Under the pieces are notes generated by a model that ran no database searches, was not told the DNA's origin, and worked only from the letters and a program-made list of their open reading frames with translations. A stretch of 64,000 nucleotides of DNA, taken from Prevotella sp. (GTDB taxonomy: Bacteria; Bacteroidota; Bacteroidia; Bacteroidales; Bacteroidaceae). The translations under genes were made by a program, and so were the position numbers. Positions 23,404 through 31,483 of this stretch are shown piece after piece. Where the stretch lies: assembly GCA_017412705.1 (NCBI GenBank), contig JAFPWS010000059.1, positions 83,660-147,659 on the forward strand, read 5' to 3'. Positions within the stretch are counted from its first letter, which is position 1. Each line of letters begins with the position of its first letter.

Positions 23404-25563
23404 TTAGTCTTCGTCCTTCATCTCGGCTTCGTGTTCCTTGATGAGGGTCTGCTGGATGTCGTTCGGCACAAGCTCGTAAGAGGCGAACTTGGTGGTGAAC
23501 GAAGCACGGCCACCCGTCAGTGAACTGAGGGCGATAGAGTAGCTGGCCAGCTCCTTGAGAGGAATCTTGGCGGTCAGCTTCTGATAGCCTGCCTCAGAGT
23601 CCATACCCATAATGATGGCACGACGACCCTGCAGGTCTGACATCACATCACCCATATAGTCAGCGGGAACGAGCACCTCCAGATCGTAGATAGGCTCGAG
23701 CACCTTAGGACCGGCCTCCTTGAAGGCTGCGCTGAAGGCGTTACGGGCTGCCAGCATGAATGACAACTCGTTAGAGTCTACCGGATGCATCTTACCATCG
23801 TAGACAATGACGCGGACGTCACGGGCATAGGAACCTGTCAACGGGCCCTGCTCCATGCGCTCCATCACACCCTTCAGGATGGCGGGCATGAAACGCATAT
23901 CGATGGCACCACCGACAACCGAGTTGATGAAGACGAGCTTGCCGCCCCACTCCAGGTCCTTCTCTTCCTTCGACTTGATGTTCATCTTGAACTCCTGGCC
24001 GTTGATGGTGAATGAAGTAGGATCGGGCATACCGTCGGTGTAAGGCTCTACTATCAGGTGAACCTCACCGAACTGGCCGGCACCACCCGACTGCTTCTTA
24101 TGACGATAGTCGGCGCGAGCCATCTTCGTGATGGTCTCACGATAAGGAATCTTAGGCTCCTGGTATTCAATCTGAATCTTCTCATTGTTCTCCATACGCC
24201 ACTTCAAGGTACGCAGGTGGAACTCACCCTGACCATGGACGATAATCTGGCGCAACTCCTTGGACTGCTCGACAACCCATGTGGGGTCTTCCTGACGCAT
24301 CTTCTGCAGAGCGGCCATCATCTTCTCGGTCTCAGCCTCGTTGACAGCCTTGATGGCACGAGAGAACTTGGAGTTAGGATACTTGATGAAGTCGAACTTA
24401 TTCTCGACATCCTTGCCATTCAGGGTATTGCCCGTCTTGACGTCCTTCAGCTTCACGGTACAGCCAATATCACCTGCCTTCAGCTCGTCAACCTGGATAC
24501 GGTTGGCACCTGCACAGGCATAGAGTGTTCCGATGCGCTCCTTAGAGCCGCGGTCGGCATTGGTCAGGTCGTCACCACTCTTCACGACACCGCTCATCAC
24601 CTTGAAATACTGAACCTCACCGATGTGGGGCTCAACACCAGTCTTGAAGAAATAGAGCGAGGTGGGAGCAGAAGCGTCTGCGGGAACATCCTTACCTGCT
24701 GCGTTCTGGACAACAGGCATCTCGCTGACGAAGGGAACCACATTGCCGAGGAACTCCATCAGGCGGCGGACACCCATGTCGCGACCGGCGCAAACACAGA
24801 ATACAGGGAAGATAGAGCGGGTTACAAGACCCTTGCGGATACCCTCACGCATCTCGTCCTCTGTCAGGTCCTCACTCTCGAAGAACTTCTCCATCAGTGA
24901 GTCGTCACCTGCAGCTGCTGCCTCAACCAGAGCAGCCTTCATCTCCTTGGCCTTGTCGAGCTGGTCGGCGGGAATATCCTCAATGATGGGAGCGCCACCC
25001 TCGGGCTTCCAAGAGTACTTCTTCATCAGCAGCACGTCGATGACGCTGTTGAAGCCTGCACCAGTGGCAATAGGATACTGAACGGGAACGCAGTTGTTGC
25101 CATAAACCTCCTTCAACTGATTCAGGATCTGGTCGAAGTCACAGTTGTCGCGGTCCAGCTGGTTAACCAGGAAAATCACAGGCTTCTTCAGCTTCTCCGT
25201 ATTACGGAAAGCGTTCATCGTACCTACCTCAGGGCCATACTGGCCGTTGACGAGGATGACAGCCTGGTCGGTTACGTTCATGGCGGTGATAGAACCACCC
25301 ACGAAGTCGTCAGAACCCGGACAGTCGATGATGTTCAGCTTCTTGTTATTCCACTCTACATGAAAAACAGTAGAGAACACCGAGTAGCCGTATTCCTGCT
25401 CAACAGGGAAATAGTCGCTCATGGTGTTCTTACCCTCTACGCTGCCGCGGCGCTTGATGATGCCGGCTTCGTAGACCATTGCTTCGGCAAGAGTAGTCTT
25501 GCCGCTACCCGCACTGCCAATGAGTGCAATGTTCTTGATCTCGTTTGTCTGATAAACTTTCAT
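23404..25563 (-). CDS. EF-G2-type translation elongation factor (EF-G paralogue with altered GTPase motifs)
   Basis: 719 residues from the ATG at 25563. Five EF-G domains are present: P-loop GSAGSGKTT, domains II-III in the middle, a domain IV/V segment (SFMLAARNAFSAAFKEAGP, MSDLQGRRAIIMGMD). In the G3 motif the canonical DTPGHVDF reads DCPGSDDF, so the catalytic His is replaced, and the G4 motif NKxD reads NQLD. Bacteroides EF-G2 is reported, as I recall, to support translation without GTP hydrolysis and to help gut colonisation; this protein shows the same kind of substitutions. It is unlikely to be the tetracycline-protection type. It is divergent from hemW. A canonical fusA is not in the window. 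Confidence 0.9.
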   Translation of the reverse strand: MKVYQTNEIKNIALIGSAGSGKTTLAEAMVYEAGIIKRRGSVEGKNTMSDYFPVEQEYGYSVFSTVFHVEWNNKKLNIIDCPGSDDFVGGSITAMNVTDQAVILVNGQYGPEVGTMNAFRNTEKLKKPVIFLVNQLDRDNCDFDQILNQLKEVYGNNCVPVQYPIATGAGFNSVIDVLLMKKYSWKPEGGAPIIEDIPADQLDKAKEMKAALVEAAAAGDDSLMEKFFESEDLTEDEMREGIRKGLVTRSIFPVFCVCAGRDMGVRRLMEFLGNVVPFVSEMPVVQNAAGKDVPADASAPTSLYFFKTGVEPHIGEVQYFKVMSGVVKSGDDLTNADRGSKERIGTLYACAGANRIQVDELKAGDIGCTVKLKDVKTGNTLNGKDVENKFDFIKYPNSKFSRAIKAVNEAETEKMMAALQKMRQEDPTWVVEQSKELRQIIVHGQGEFHLRTLKWRMENNEKIQIEYQEPKIPYRETITKMARADYRHKKQSGGAGQFGEVHLIVEPYTDGMPDPTSFTINGQEFKMNIKSKEEKDLEWGGKLVFINSVVGGAIDMRFMPAILKGVMERMEQGPLTGSYARDVRVIVYDGKMHPVDSNELSFMLAARNAFSAAFKEAGPKVLEPIYDLEVLVPADYMGDVMSDLQGRRAIIMGMDSEAGYQKLTAKIPLKELASYSIALSSLTGGRASFTTKFASYELVPNDIQQTLIKEHEAEMKDED

Positions 25564-25603
25564 CTTACTTATTATTTTAGGTTTGTTGTATGCAAAGCGG
25601 TCG

Positions 25604-25611
25604 TAAAAGTA
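25604..25611 (-). promoter_or_regulatory. Possible -7 element of the EF-G2 gene
   Basis: TACTTTTA on the minus strand, 40 bases before the ATG. The last base departs from consensus and no good -33 is present, so activation by a regulator is plausible. Confidence 0.4.
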
Positions 25612-25664
25612 CGCAATTTCGCACAAAAAACCAACGAAAGCTTTCAAATATTAAACTTTATTAG

Positions 25665-25672
25665 TACTTTTG
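25665..25672 (+). promoter_or_regulatory. hemW promoter giving a near-leaderless transcript
   Basis: TACTTTTG at 25665-25672 with TTTC at the -33 position. The hemW ATG is at 25681, again only 8 bases after the box, the same geometry as radA. Confidence 0.65.
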
Positions 25673-25680
25673 TAATCGAT

Positions 25681-26793
25681 ATGACAGGAATCTACATACA
25701 TATACCCTTTTGCAAGAGCCGTTGTATCTATTGCGGATTCTACTCCACCACAGGGTTGGAGTTGCGCCAGCGATATGTCGATGCGGTATGTAGAGAGATG
25801 GAAATGAGAAGCCTCCCCCCACCCCCCTCCAGAAAGAGGGGGAGCATCGAAACCATCTATTTTGGTGGCGGCACGCCCAGTCAGCTAACGGGCGACCAGC
25901 TGCGCCAGCTTTTCCATTATATATACAAGGTATATGGCAACGAGGCCGAGGAAGTCACCATCGAGTGCAATCCCGACGACGTGACGGATGCGTTTGCCGC
26001 TGCGCTGTCACATTTACCCGTCAACCGAGTCTCGATGGGTGTCCAGACCTTCGATGACCAGCGCCTGCGGTTCCTACATCGCCGCCATACGGCTGCCCAA
26101 GTGCCACAGGCTATCCAAAGGCTAAGGGATGCCGGCATCCAGAACATCAGCATCGATCTGATGTATGGCTTCCCCGATGAGACGTTGGATGACTGGCGGC
26201 GCGACATCAAGGCGGCATTGGCTCTCGAAGTAGAGCATATCTCGGCCTACTGCCTGATGATTGAAGAGGGAACCCCACTCTACCAGATGGGAGTGGCTGC
26301 CGCCGACGAGGAAACGGAGCGTGCGATGTACGAACTGCTGACAGACAAGCTGACAGCAGCAGGCTATGAGCACTACGAGATTTCGAACTTCGCCCGTCCC
26401 GGTTACCGTTCGCGCCACAATAGCAGCTACTGGCACGACGTGCCATATATAGGTCTGGGGGCTGCCGCTCACTCTTACGATGGCAACAGCAGAAGCTGGA
26501 ATGTGAGCGATATTCACCAATACATCGAGGCCATTGAGCATGGCAAGCTGCCTTCTGAACGGGAGCTGTTGGATGGCGACACCCGCTATAACGACCGCAT
26601 CACTGTTGCCCTGCGCACCAGCGACGGGCTGGACCTTGCCTCACTTTCCGAGCAACATCGCTACTACTGCCTTAAGGAGGCACAACACTTCATCGACGAC
26701 GGACTGTTAAGGATGGACGACAACCATCTGGTGCTCACCCGCAAGGGCCTCTTTGTCAGCGACATGGTGATGAGCGGACTGATGCTCGTCTGA
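25681..26793 (+). CDS. hemW: Radical SAM heme chaperone HemW (coproporphyrinogen dehydrogenase-like)
   Basis: 370 residues from the ATG at 25681; the longer frame crosses the promoter and the EF-G2 start. Radical SAM motif CKSRCIYCGF (C-x3-C-x2-C) at residues 10-19, FGGGTPSQL, YGFPDET and a C-terminal HemW domain (LRTSDGLDL) are present. HemW proteins are heme chaperones rather than true HemN enzymes. Residues 44-56 (LPPPPSRKRGSIE) come from a palindromic element inserted at 25810-25847, in the loop just before the GGGTP strand. Confidence 0.93.
   Translation: MTGIYIHIPFCKSRCIYCGFYSTTGLELRQRYVDAVCREMEMRSLPPPPSRKRGSIETIYFGGGTPSQLTGDQLRQLFHYIYKVYGNEAEEVTIECNPDDVTDAFAAALSHLPVNRVSMGVQTFDDQRLRFLHRRHTAAQVPQAIQRLRDAGIQNISIDLMYGFPDETLDDWRRDIKAALALEVEHISAYCLMIEEGTPLYQMGVAAADEETERAMYELLTDKLTAAGYEHYEISNFARPGYRSRHNSSYWHDVPYIGLGAAAHSYDGNSRSWNVSDIHQYIEAIEHGKLPSERELLDGDTRYNDRITVALRTSDGLDLASLSEQHRYYCLKEAQHFIDDGLLRMDDNHLVLTRKGLFVSDMVMSGLMLV
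25810..25847 (+). repeat. In-frame G/C-rich palindromic element in hemW
   Basis: Blocks GCCTCCCCCCACCCCCCTCC and GAAAGAGGGGGAG match the left half of the long copies in GH31 and GH127 with a shorter middle. It encodes a proline/arginine-rich loop and keeps the frame. Confidence 0.8.
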
Positions 26794-26844
26794 TGACATT
26801 TAAGGTTTCCCTGCGTCTTACATTATATATAATAATACGAAGCA

Positions 26845-29712
26845 ATGAATACTTGGAAACCGAATCTCGAAGAAACCAAAGAGCGATATATCAACTGGTG
26901 GAACCATAAAGGTATCGTCCTCAATATGTGGGAGCACTTCCAAGATGGCGTCAAGCCTCATGCCGACGTGCCAGTCCCAAAGCCCTACCGCGATCTGAAC
27001 CAGCGCTGGTTCGACCCAGAATGGCGGGCAGAATACCTGGATTGGTACGTCGCCCACTCCAGCATGATGGCCGATATGCTGCCTGTCGCCAACACACAAC
27101 TTGGCCCTGGCTCATTGGCTGCCATCCTCGGCGGTGTGTTCGAAGGGGGCGAGGACACCATCTGGATTCACCCCGACCCCAACTATACGGACGACATCAA
27201 GTTCGACCCTGACCATCCCAACTACAAGTTGCATAAGGACCTGCTCCGTGCCTGCAAGAAAAAGGCGCAGGGCCACTACTACGTTGGCATGCCCGACCTG
27301 ATGGAAGGTATGGACGTACTGGCTGCCATAAAAGGTACTGACAAGGTGCTGCTCGACACGGTGATGCAGCCTGAGGTGCTGGAACGGCAGATGCAGCAGA
27401 TTAACGACATCTACTTCCGCGTGTTCGACGAGCTGTACGACATCATCCGTGAGGGCGACGAGATGGCTTTCTGCTATTTCTCGTCGTGGGCGCCAGGCAA
27501 GATGTCGAAGTTGCAGAGTGACATCTCGACGATGATTAGCATAGACGACTACCGCCGCTTCGTGCAGCCGTTTATCCGCGAACAGTGCCAGAAGATTGAC
27601 TATACGCTCTACCACCTTGACGGTGTGGGAGCCATGCACCATCTGGACGCACTGTTGGAAATCGAGGAACTGAATGCTATCCAATGGACGCCGGGAGTGG
27701 GTGAGCCGCAGGGCGGCAGTCCGAAATGGTACGACCTCTATAAAAAGATTCTCTCTCATGGCAAGAGCATCATGGCGTGCTGGGTGACATTGGACGAGCT
27801 ACGCCCACTGCTCGACAACATTGGAGGCGACGGCGTACATCTGGAGATGGACTTCCACAACGAACGTGAGGTGGAACAAGCCATGCGCATCATCGAGGAG
27901 TACCAGCAGGCCAGACAGACCAGTCCCCTACTAACCTCCCCCCACAGGGGAGGAAATCAAGACGAAGCCGACCGCGAAGTAGAGGAAATCATTCGTCGTG
28001 TGGAGAGCGATACCCTATCAAAACAAAAAGCATCCCCTTCGGGGGGACGTTTGGAGGAGGTTTCCAAGCTCCTTGTCCTCGACGGAGCAATGGGTACCAT
28101 GATACAGCAGTACGGATTGCGCGACGAGGATTTCCGGGGGGCTCGCTTTGCCAACCATCCTAAAGAGCTGAAAGGGTGCAACGATGTGCTCTCGCTGACC
28201 TGTCCTGTGGTCATTCGTGACATCCACCGCAAATACTTGGCTGCTGGTGCCGATATCATCGAGACCAACACCTTCAACGCCCAGCGTATCTCGATGGGCG
28301 ACTATGGTTTGCAAGACTATTGTAGGGAAATCAACCTCGCTGCCGCCCGCATCGCCCGCCAGTGCGCCGACGAATTCAGTTCGTCGGAAAAGCCTCGTTA
28401 TGTGGTGGGCAGCATAGGACCTACGAGTCGCACGACATCGGTAGCTACCAGTGGCGAACCGCTCGATAAGGAGCTGCTTCGTCAAGCCTACGCAGAACAG
28501 ATACAGGCCTTGGCTGACGGCGGTGTTGATGCCCTGCTGATTGAAACCATCTTTGATGTAGAGAATGCCCGCATCGCCATCGAGGTAGCACAGCAGGTGG
28601 CTCCTTCCTTGCCTGTCATGCTCAGCTTCAATGTGACAACGGCTGACGGCCACAACATGCTCGGACAGGATGTCTGCCAATTCATCAACACGCTGGGCAC
28701 CAAGCCCTACTCCGTAGGTATCAACTGCGTAGCCGATGTCGCCAAGATGACACCACTGGTTTGCCGATTGGCACAATTCGGCACCAAGGTGAGTCTCTAT
28801 CCTAATGCTGGCATGCCTGATGGCAACGGACATTATGGCAAGACACCTGAGAGTCTGTTGGCTGATGTATGGCCCCTGTTAGAGAACCATCGTCTGAACA
28901 TCATCGGAGGATGCTGTGGCACCACCGACAAGCACATCGCCCTGATAGCCAAGGCCATTGAGCCTGTGTCAGGAATACGGCTCTCGCCGCTGAACGATGA
29001 GGTGAGGGGTGAGAGGTTAGAGGTTAGAGCACACACTCAAGCGCAGACTGCTACGCAGCAAGAGGCACCAACAGGCAATGCTGAGGAACGTCTTTTCCAA
29101 GCCATTCTGAATGGCAAGAGCGACGAGGCAGCAGCAGCGACAAGGGAGGCCATTGCCCAGCAGATAGCACCACAGGATTTGATTAACGGACAGATGATTC
29201 GTGCGATGGGTGAGGTGGGTCAGCGATTCCAGGACGGTAAGGCTTTCGTGCCCCAGCTGCTGATGGCAGGGCGTGCGATGAAAGCAGCTCTCGAACTGCT
29301 GAAGCCCATGCTCGCTGGTGCCGCATCAACCTCATTAGGGAAAGTAGTCATCGGCACCGTCAAGGGTGACCTGCACGACATTGGCAAGAACCTCGTAGCC
29401 TCGATGCTCGAAGGTTGTGGATTCGAGGTCATCAACATTGGCATCGATGTCTCTGCCGACACCTTCATCGAAGAGGTCAAGAAGAACCAGCCCGACATCC
29501 TGTGCATGTCAGCCCTACTCACGACGACCATGGGTTATATGAAGGAAGTGATTGACGCCCTTGAAAAGGCTGGTATCCGCGACCAGGTTAAGGTCATGGT
29601 AGGTGGTGCTCCTGTCACCCAAGGCTTTGCCGACGAGATTGGTGCCGACGGCTATAGCGACAATGCCAACTCAGCCGTCACCGTTGCCAAGCAACTCCTT
29701 GGCAAACTATAA
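26845..29712 (+). CDS. Fusion: URO-D methyltransferase / homocysteine S-methyltransferase / corrinoid protein
   Basis: 955 residues. Residues 1-350 are a URO-D-fold domain of the MtaA/CmuA methyltransferase type. Residues about 408-700 are a MetH-like homocysteine methyltransferase barrel (starts LLVLDGAMGTMIQ; zinc Cys at 628, 690 and 691). Residues about 745-830 are the helical corrinoid cap and 835-955 the B12-binding Rossmann domain, with D842-x-H844-x-x-G847 (GDLHDIGKN) for base-off cobalamin. The pterin-binding and reactivation domains of full MetH are missing; a reactivation-like protein is encoded just downstream on the other strand. Repeat DNA sits exactly at both joints: palindromic elements at residues 360-371 and 395-407, and a heptamer tract near 719-728. 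A methyl group from an unknown donor probably goes to cobalamin and then homocysteine (inference). Confidence 0.88.
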   Translation: MNTWKPNLEETKERYINWWNHKGIVLNMWEHFQDGVKPHADVPVPKPYRDLNQRWFDPEWRAEYLDWYVAHSSMMADMLPVANTQLGPGSLAAILGGVFEGGEDTIWIHPDPNYTDDIKFDPDHPNYKLHKDLLRACKKKAQGHYYVGMPDLMEGMDVLAAIKGTDKVLLDTVMQPEVLERQMQQINDIYFRVFDELYDIIREGDEMAFCYFSSWAPGKMSKLQSDISTMISIDDYRRFVQPFIREQCQKIDYTLYHLDGVGAMHHLDALLEIEELNAIQWTPGVGEPQGGSPKWYDLYKKILSHGKSIMACWVTLDELRPLLDNIGGDGVHLEMDFHNEREVEQAMRIIEEYQQARQTSPLLTSPHRGGNQDEADREVEEIIRRVESDTLSKQKASPSGGRLEEVSKLLVLDGAMGTMIQQYGLRDEDFRGARFANHPKELKGCNDVLSLTCPVVIRDIHRKYLAAGADIIETNTFNAQRISMGDYGLQDYCREINLAAARIARQCADEFSSSEKPRYVVGSIGPTSRTTSVATSGEPLDKELLRQAYAEQIQALADGGVDALLIETIFDVENARIAIEVAQQVAPSLPVMLSFNVTTADGHNMLGQDVCQFINTLGTKPYSVGINCVADVAKMTPLVCRLAQFGTKVSLYPNAGMPDGNGHYGKTPESLLADVWPLLENHRLNIIGGCCGTTDKHIALIAKAIEPVSGIRLSPLNDEVRGERLEVRAHTQAQTATQQEAPTGNAEERLFQAILNGKSDEAAAATREAIAQQIAPQDLINGQMIRAMGEVGQRFQDGKAFVPQLLMAGRAMKAALELLKPMLAGAASTSLGKVVIGTVKGDLHDIGKNLVASMLEGCGFEVINIGIDVSADTFIEEVKKNQPDILCMSALLTTTMGYMKEVIDALEKAGIRDQVKVMVGGAPVTQGFADEIGADGYSDNANSAVTVAKQLLGKL
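27922..27956 (+). repeat. In-frame palindromic element, left-type half, in the methyltransferase fusion
   Basis: AGTCCCCTACTAACCTCCCC then CCACAGGGGAGG. It is the inverted partner of the right-type half at 28028-28064; 71 bases of ordinary coding sequence lie between them. Confidence 0.8.
28028..28064 (+). repeat. In-frame palindromic element, right-type half, in the methyltransferase fusion
   Basis: AAGCATCCCCTTCGGGGGG then ACGTTTGGAGGAGG. It ends a few codons before the first conserved residue of the homocysteine methyltransferase domain. Confidence 0.8.
28999..29026 (+). repeat. Heptamer tract GAGGTGA/GGGGTGA/GAGGTTA/GAGGTTA
   Basis: Four 7-base units lie in frame, in the linker between the homocysteine and corrinoid domains. 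On the opposite strand they resemble the TCTAACC/TCTTACC heptamers in the TonB receptor gene. Confidence 0.75.
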
Positions 29713-29730
29713 TGGAAAGAGCTTGAGATT

Positions 29731-30390
29731 TCAAGCCTTTTTCTTTCGCTTATAACACTTGTCGAAATCACAGAGTCCGCAGGTGTAATCCAATTTGCGG
29801 ACTTTTTCGCCTATGCCGATGATGCCACTGACGGACTTGATGGGTAGCATGAGTGAGGAGTCGGTGAGCTGTACACCACAGGTCTGTCCACCGAATAAGG
29901 GGAAAAGCAACTGTTGCTGTGAGACATGCCACCCGCAATAGCCTGGCGAGAAGCGGTTGGTGTGGTGCCAGCCTAACTTGTCAATGCTCTCCTGCAGGTG
30001 CTCCTCCATCCTATCGGCGCAATGCTCGGCAATGACAGAGCCCAAGGCATCAGCGATAAATACCCGCACCATGTCGCCCTGCTTCATGAGCTGCTGTTGA
30101 TAGGCCTCGTACTCCACACCACTGGTACAGATGAAGAAGGCATAGGCCTCTGAGCCTCGCAGCTGCCGGAGGATAATCTGACCCATATCGAAATCGGGCA
30201 GGTCGCGACTGACGAGGAAACAGAACTGGGGTCGTAGCCACCCACGCACCTCGTCGACGACAGCAGAAGTCTCAGCCTGCGTAGCCTGGTCGGGCAACGT
30301 GCCATGATAGCCCATCTGCTCGTAGATGTCAGCAGGGGTTATCTGAAGGTCGGCGTATGTCAGGGTCTTCTGAGTCACTGTTGGTTCCAC
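29731..30390 (-). CDS. Stand-alone MetH reactivation-domain-like protein
   Basis: 219 residues. It resembles the C-terminal S-adenosylmethionine-binding reactivation domain of cobalamin-dependent methionine synthase, with the signature NRFSPGYCGW (R-x3-GY-x-W). Such domains re-methylate oxidised cob(II)alamin using SAM and an electron donor. The C-terminus carries a short Cys cluster, TCGLCDFDKCYKRKKK, which MetH lacks and which might bind iron-sulfur or zinc. Its start overlaps the end of the upstream URO-D gene by 16 bases, so the two are translationally coupled. It probably serves the corrinoid fusion protein encoded convergently at 26845-29712. Confidence 0.85.
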   Translation of the reverse strand: MEPTVTQKTLTYADLQITPADIYEQMGYHGTLPDQATQAETSAVVDEVRGWLRPQFCFLVSRDLPDFDMGQIILRQLRGSEAYAFFICTSGVEYEAYQQQLMKQGDMVRVFIADALGSVIAEHCADRMEEHLQESIDKLGWHHTNRFSPGYCGWHVSQQQLLFPLFGGQTCGVQLTDSSLMLPIKSVSGIIGIGEKVRKLDYTCGLCDFDKCYKRKKKA

Positions 30391-31382
30391 GCTTTAAGGG
30401 CCTCGAAGAAGGCGTCGACATTGGCCAGCGAGGTATGGGGCGGCGTATCGCACCCGCTGGAAAGCACGAAATTAGGATAAGGGCGCATCTTCTCCAACAG
30501 GTCAGTTACCGTTTGACGCATCTGGAACGGCATACCGTCCTTGAAGACCGATACGGGGTCGATATTGCCCATCGCCAGAGCCGTGGGAGGAACGTCCTTG
30601 ATGACTTCCTCCATCTTACACTTATTACCAAAGTGATAGGCTGCCGCTCCTGTAGCCACCATCGCCTGCGTGCACTGACCCGTATTACCACAATTGTGCA
30701 GGATGATGATGAAGTTTTCATCCTGCACTTTATTCACAATATACCTCACATACGCTGACGAAAACGCCTGGCAGTCGTCATTCGACATCAGCCCTGCGGC
30801 AGGCTCAGCCATCATCACGCCATTGGCTCCCGTTTGCTTCAGTGCCTGACAATATTTCTCGATGAACTGTGTACACTTGGCCAGCAACGTATGAGCGGCA
30901 TCGGGGTTCTCGTAGATGAGCACCATGATGTCCGACATATCGTACAGACGACCTGCCAACGAGAAAGGACCGATACAGCCGGCAAACAGCGGGCGGTCGG
31001 TGACTTCCCTCACTGCCAACAAGTTGGCTTTCAGATACTGGGGTACACGACCAGCCGAGAGCGAAGGAACCTGAAGCCTATTGATGCTCTCGACGTCGGG
31101 CAACAGACGACCGCTGACTGCCGGCACGGCATCGTCAGAGAAAGCAATTTCGGCACCGAAGGCCTCAGCCTCGGTAGTCAGGTCCATGATGGTGGCGGCG
31201 GCCACGCTGGGATAGCGACGGGTGAGCGTCATGACTGCCTCATAGTGTACCCTTCCGTCGCTGACAGCCTGACGGACGGTATTCCCGTTCAGTTCAATGC
31301 CCGGATGCGTCATCACCGGCAGGGCCGTCACTTCTTTCTGCTGGATGATGCCAGCCACCCATTGCTTCATGTTCTGCTTCAT
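30375..31382 (-). CDS. Uroporphyrinogen decarboxylase-family corrinoid methyltransferase
   Basis: 335 residues from the ATG at 31382; MKQWVAGIIQ at 31370 is an alternative start. The URO-D fold with the zinc-binding motif HNCGNTGQC (His-x-Cys) near residue 236 and a later Cys (SSGCDTPP) marks it as an MtaA/CmuA/MtbA-type methylcobamide:thiol methyltransferase and not HemE, whose catalytic Arg/Asp N-terminus is absent. It would move methyl groups between a corrinoid protein and a thiol. It is operonic with the reactivation protein and faces the corrinoid fusion, so the three form one methyl-transfer set. The methyl donor is unknown. Confidence 0.88.
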   Translation of the reverse strand: MKQNMKQWVAGIIQQKEVTALPVMTHPGIELNGNTVRQAVSDGRVHYEAVMTLTRRYPSVAAATIMDLTTEAEAFGAEIAFSDDAVPAVSGRLLPDVESINRLQVPSLSAGRVPQYLKANLLAVREVTDRPLFAGCIGPFSLAGRLYDMSDIMVLIYENPDAAHTLLAKCTQFIEKYCQALKQTGANGVMMAEPAAGLMSNDDCQAFSSAYVRYIVNKVQDENFIIILHNCGNTGQCTQAMVATGAAAYHFGNKCKMEEVIKDVPPTALAMGNIDPVSVFKDGMPFQMRQTVTDLLEKMRPYPNFVLSSGCDTPPHTSLANVDAFFEALKAWNQQ

Positions 31383-31397
31383 ATTCTTCTTATTTTT

Positions 31398-31466
31398 ATT
31401 TAAAGACGACAACACCGCTGTTTTGTCACTAATGATGACAAAACACCATGCACAACGTCTTTAAAT
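31398..31466. promoter_or_regulatory. Nested inverted repeats between divergent genes
   Basis: Outer arms ATTTAAAGACG (31398-31408) and CGTCTTTAAAT (31456-31466); inner arms GTTTTGTCA (31420-31428) and TGACAAAAC (31436-31444), all perfect. They lie in the 101-base gap between the URO-D gene and the first GH141-like gene, where no TAnnTTTG box is visible. They could be an operator or a cruciform-forming site. Confidence 0.6.
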
Positions 31467-31483
31467 TATAATACTCATCAGAC

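Noticed and set aside
30375-31382. hemE (true uroporphyrinogen decarboxylase)
   Set aside because: It has the zinc His-x-Cys motif of corrinoid methyltransferases, lacks the HemE N-terminal catalytic signature, and lies next to corrinoid genes.
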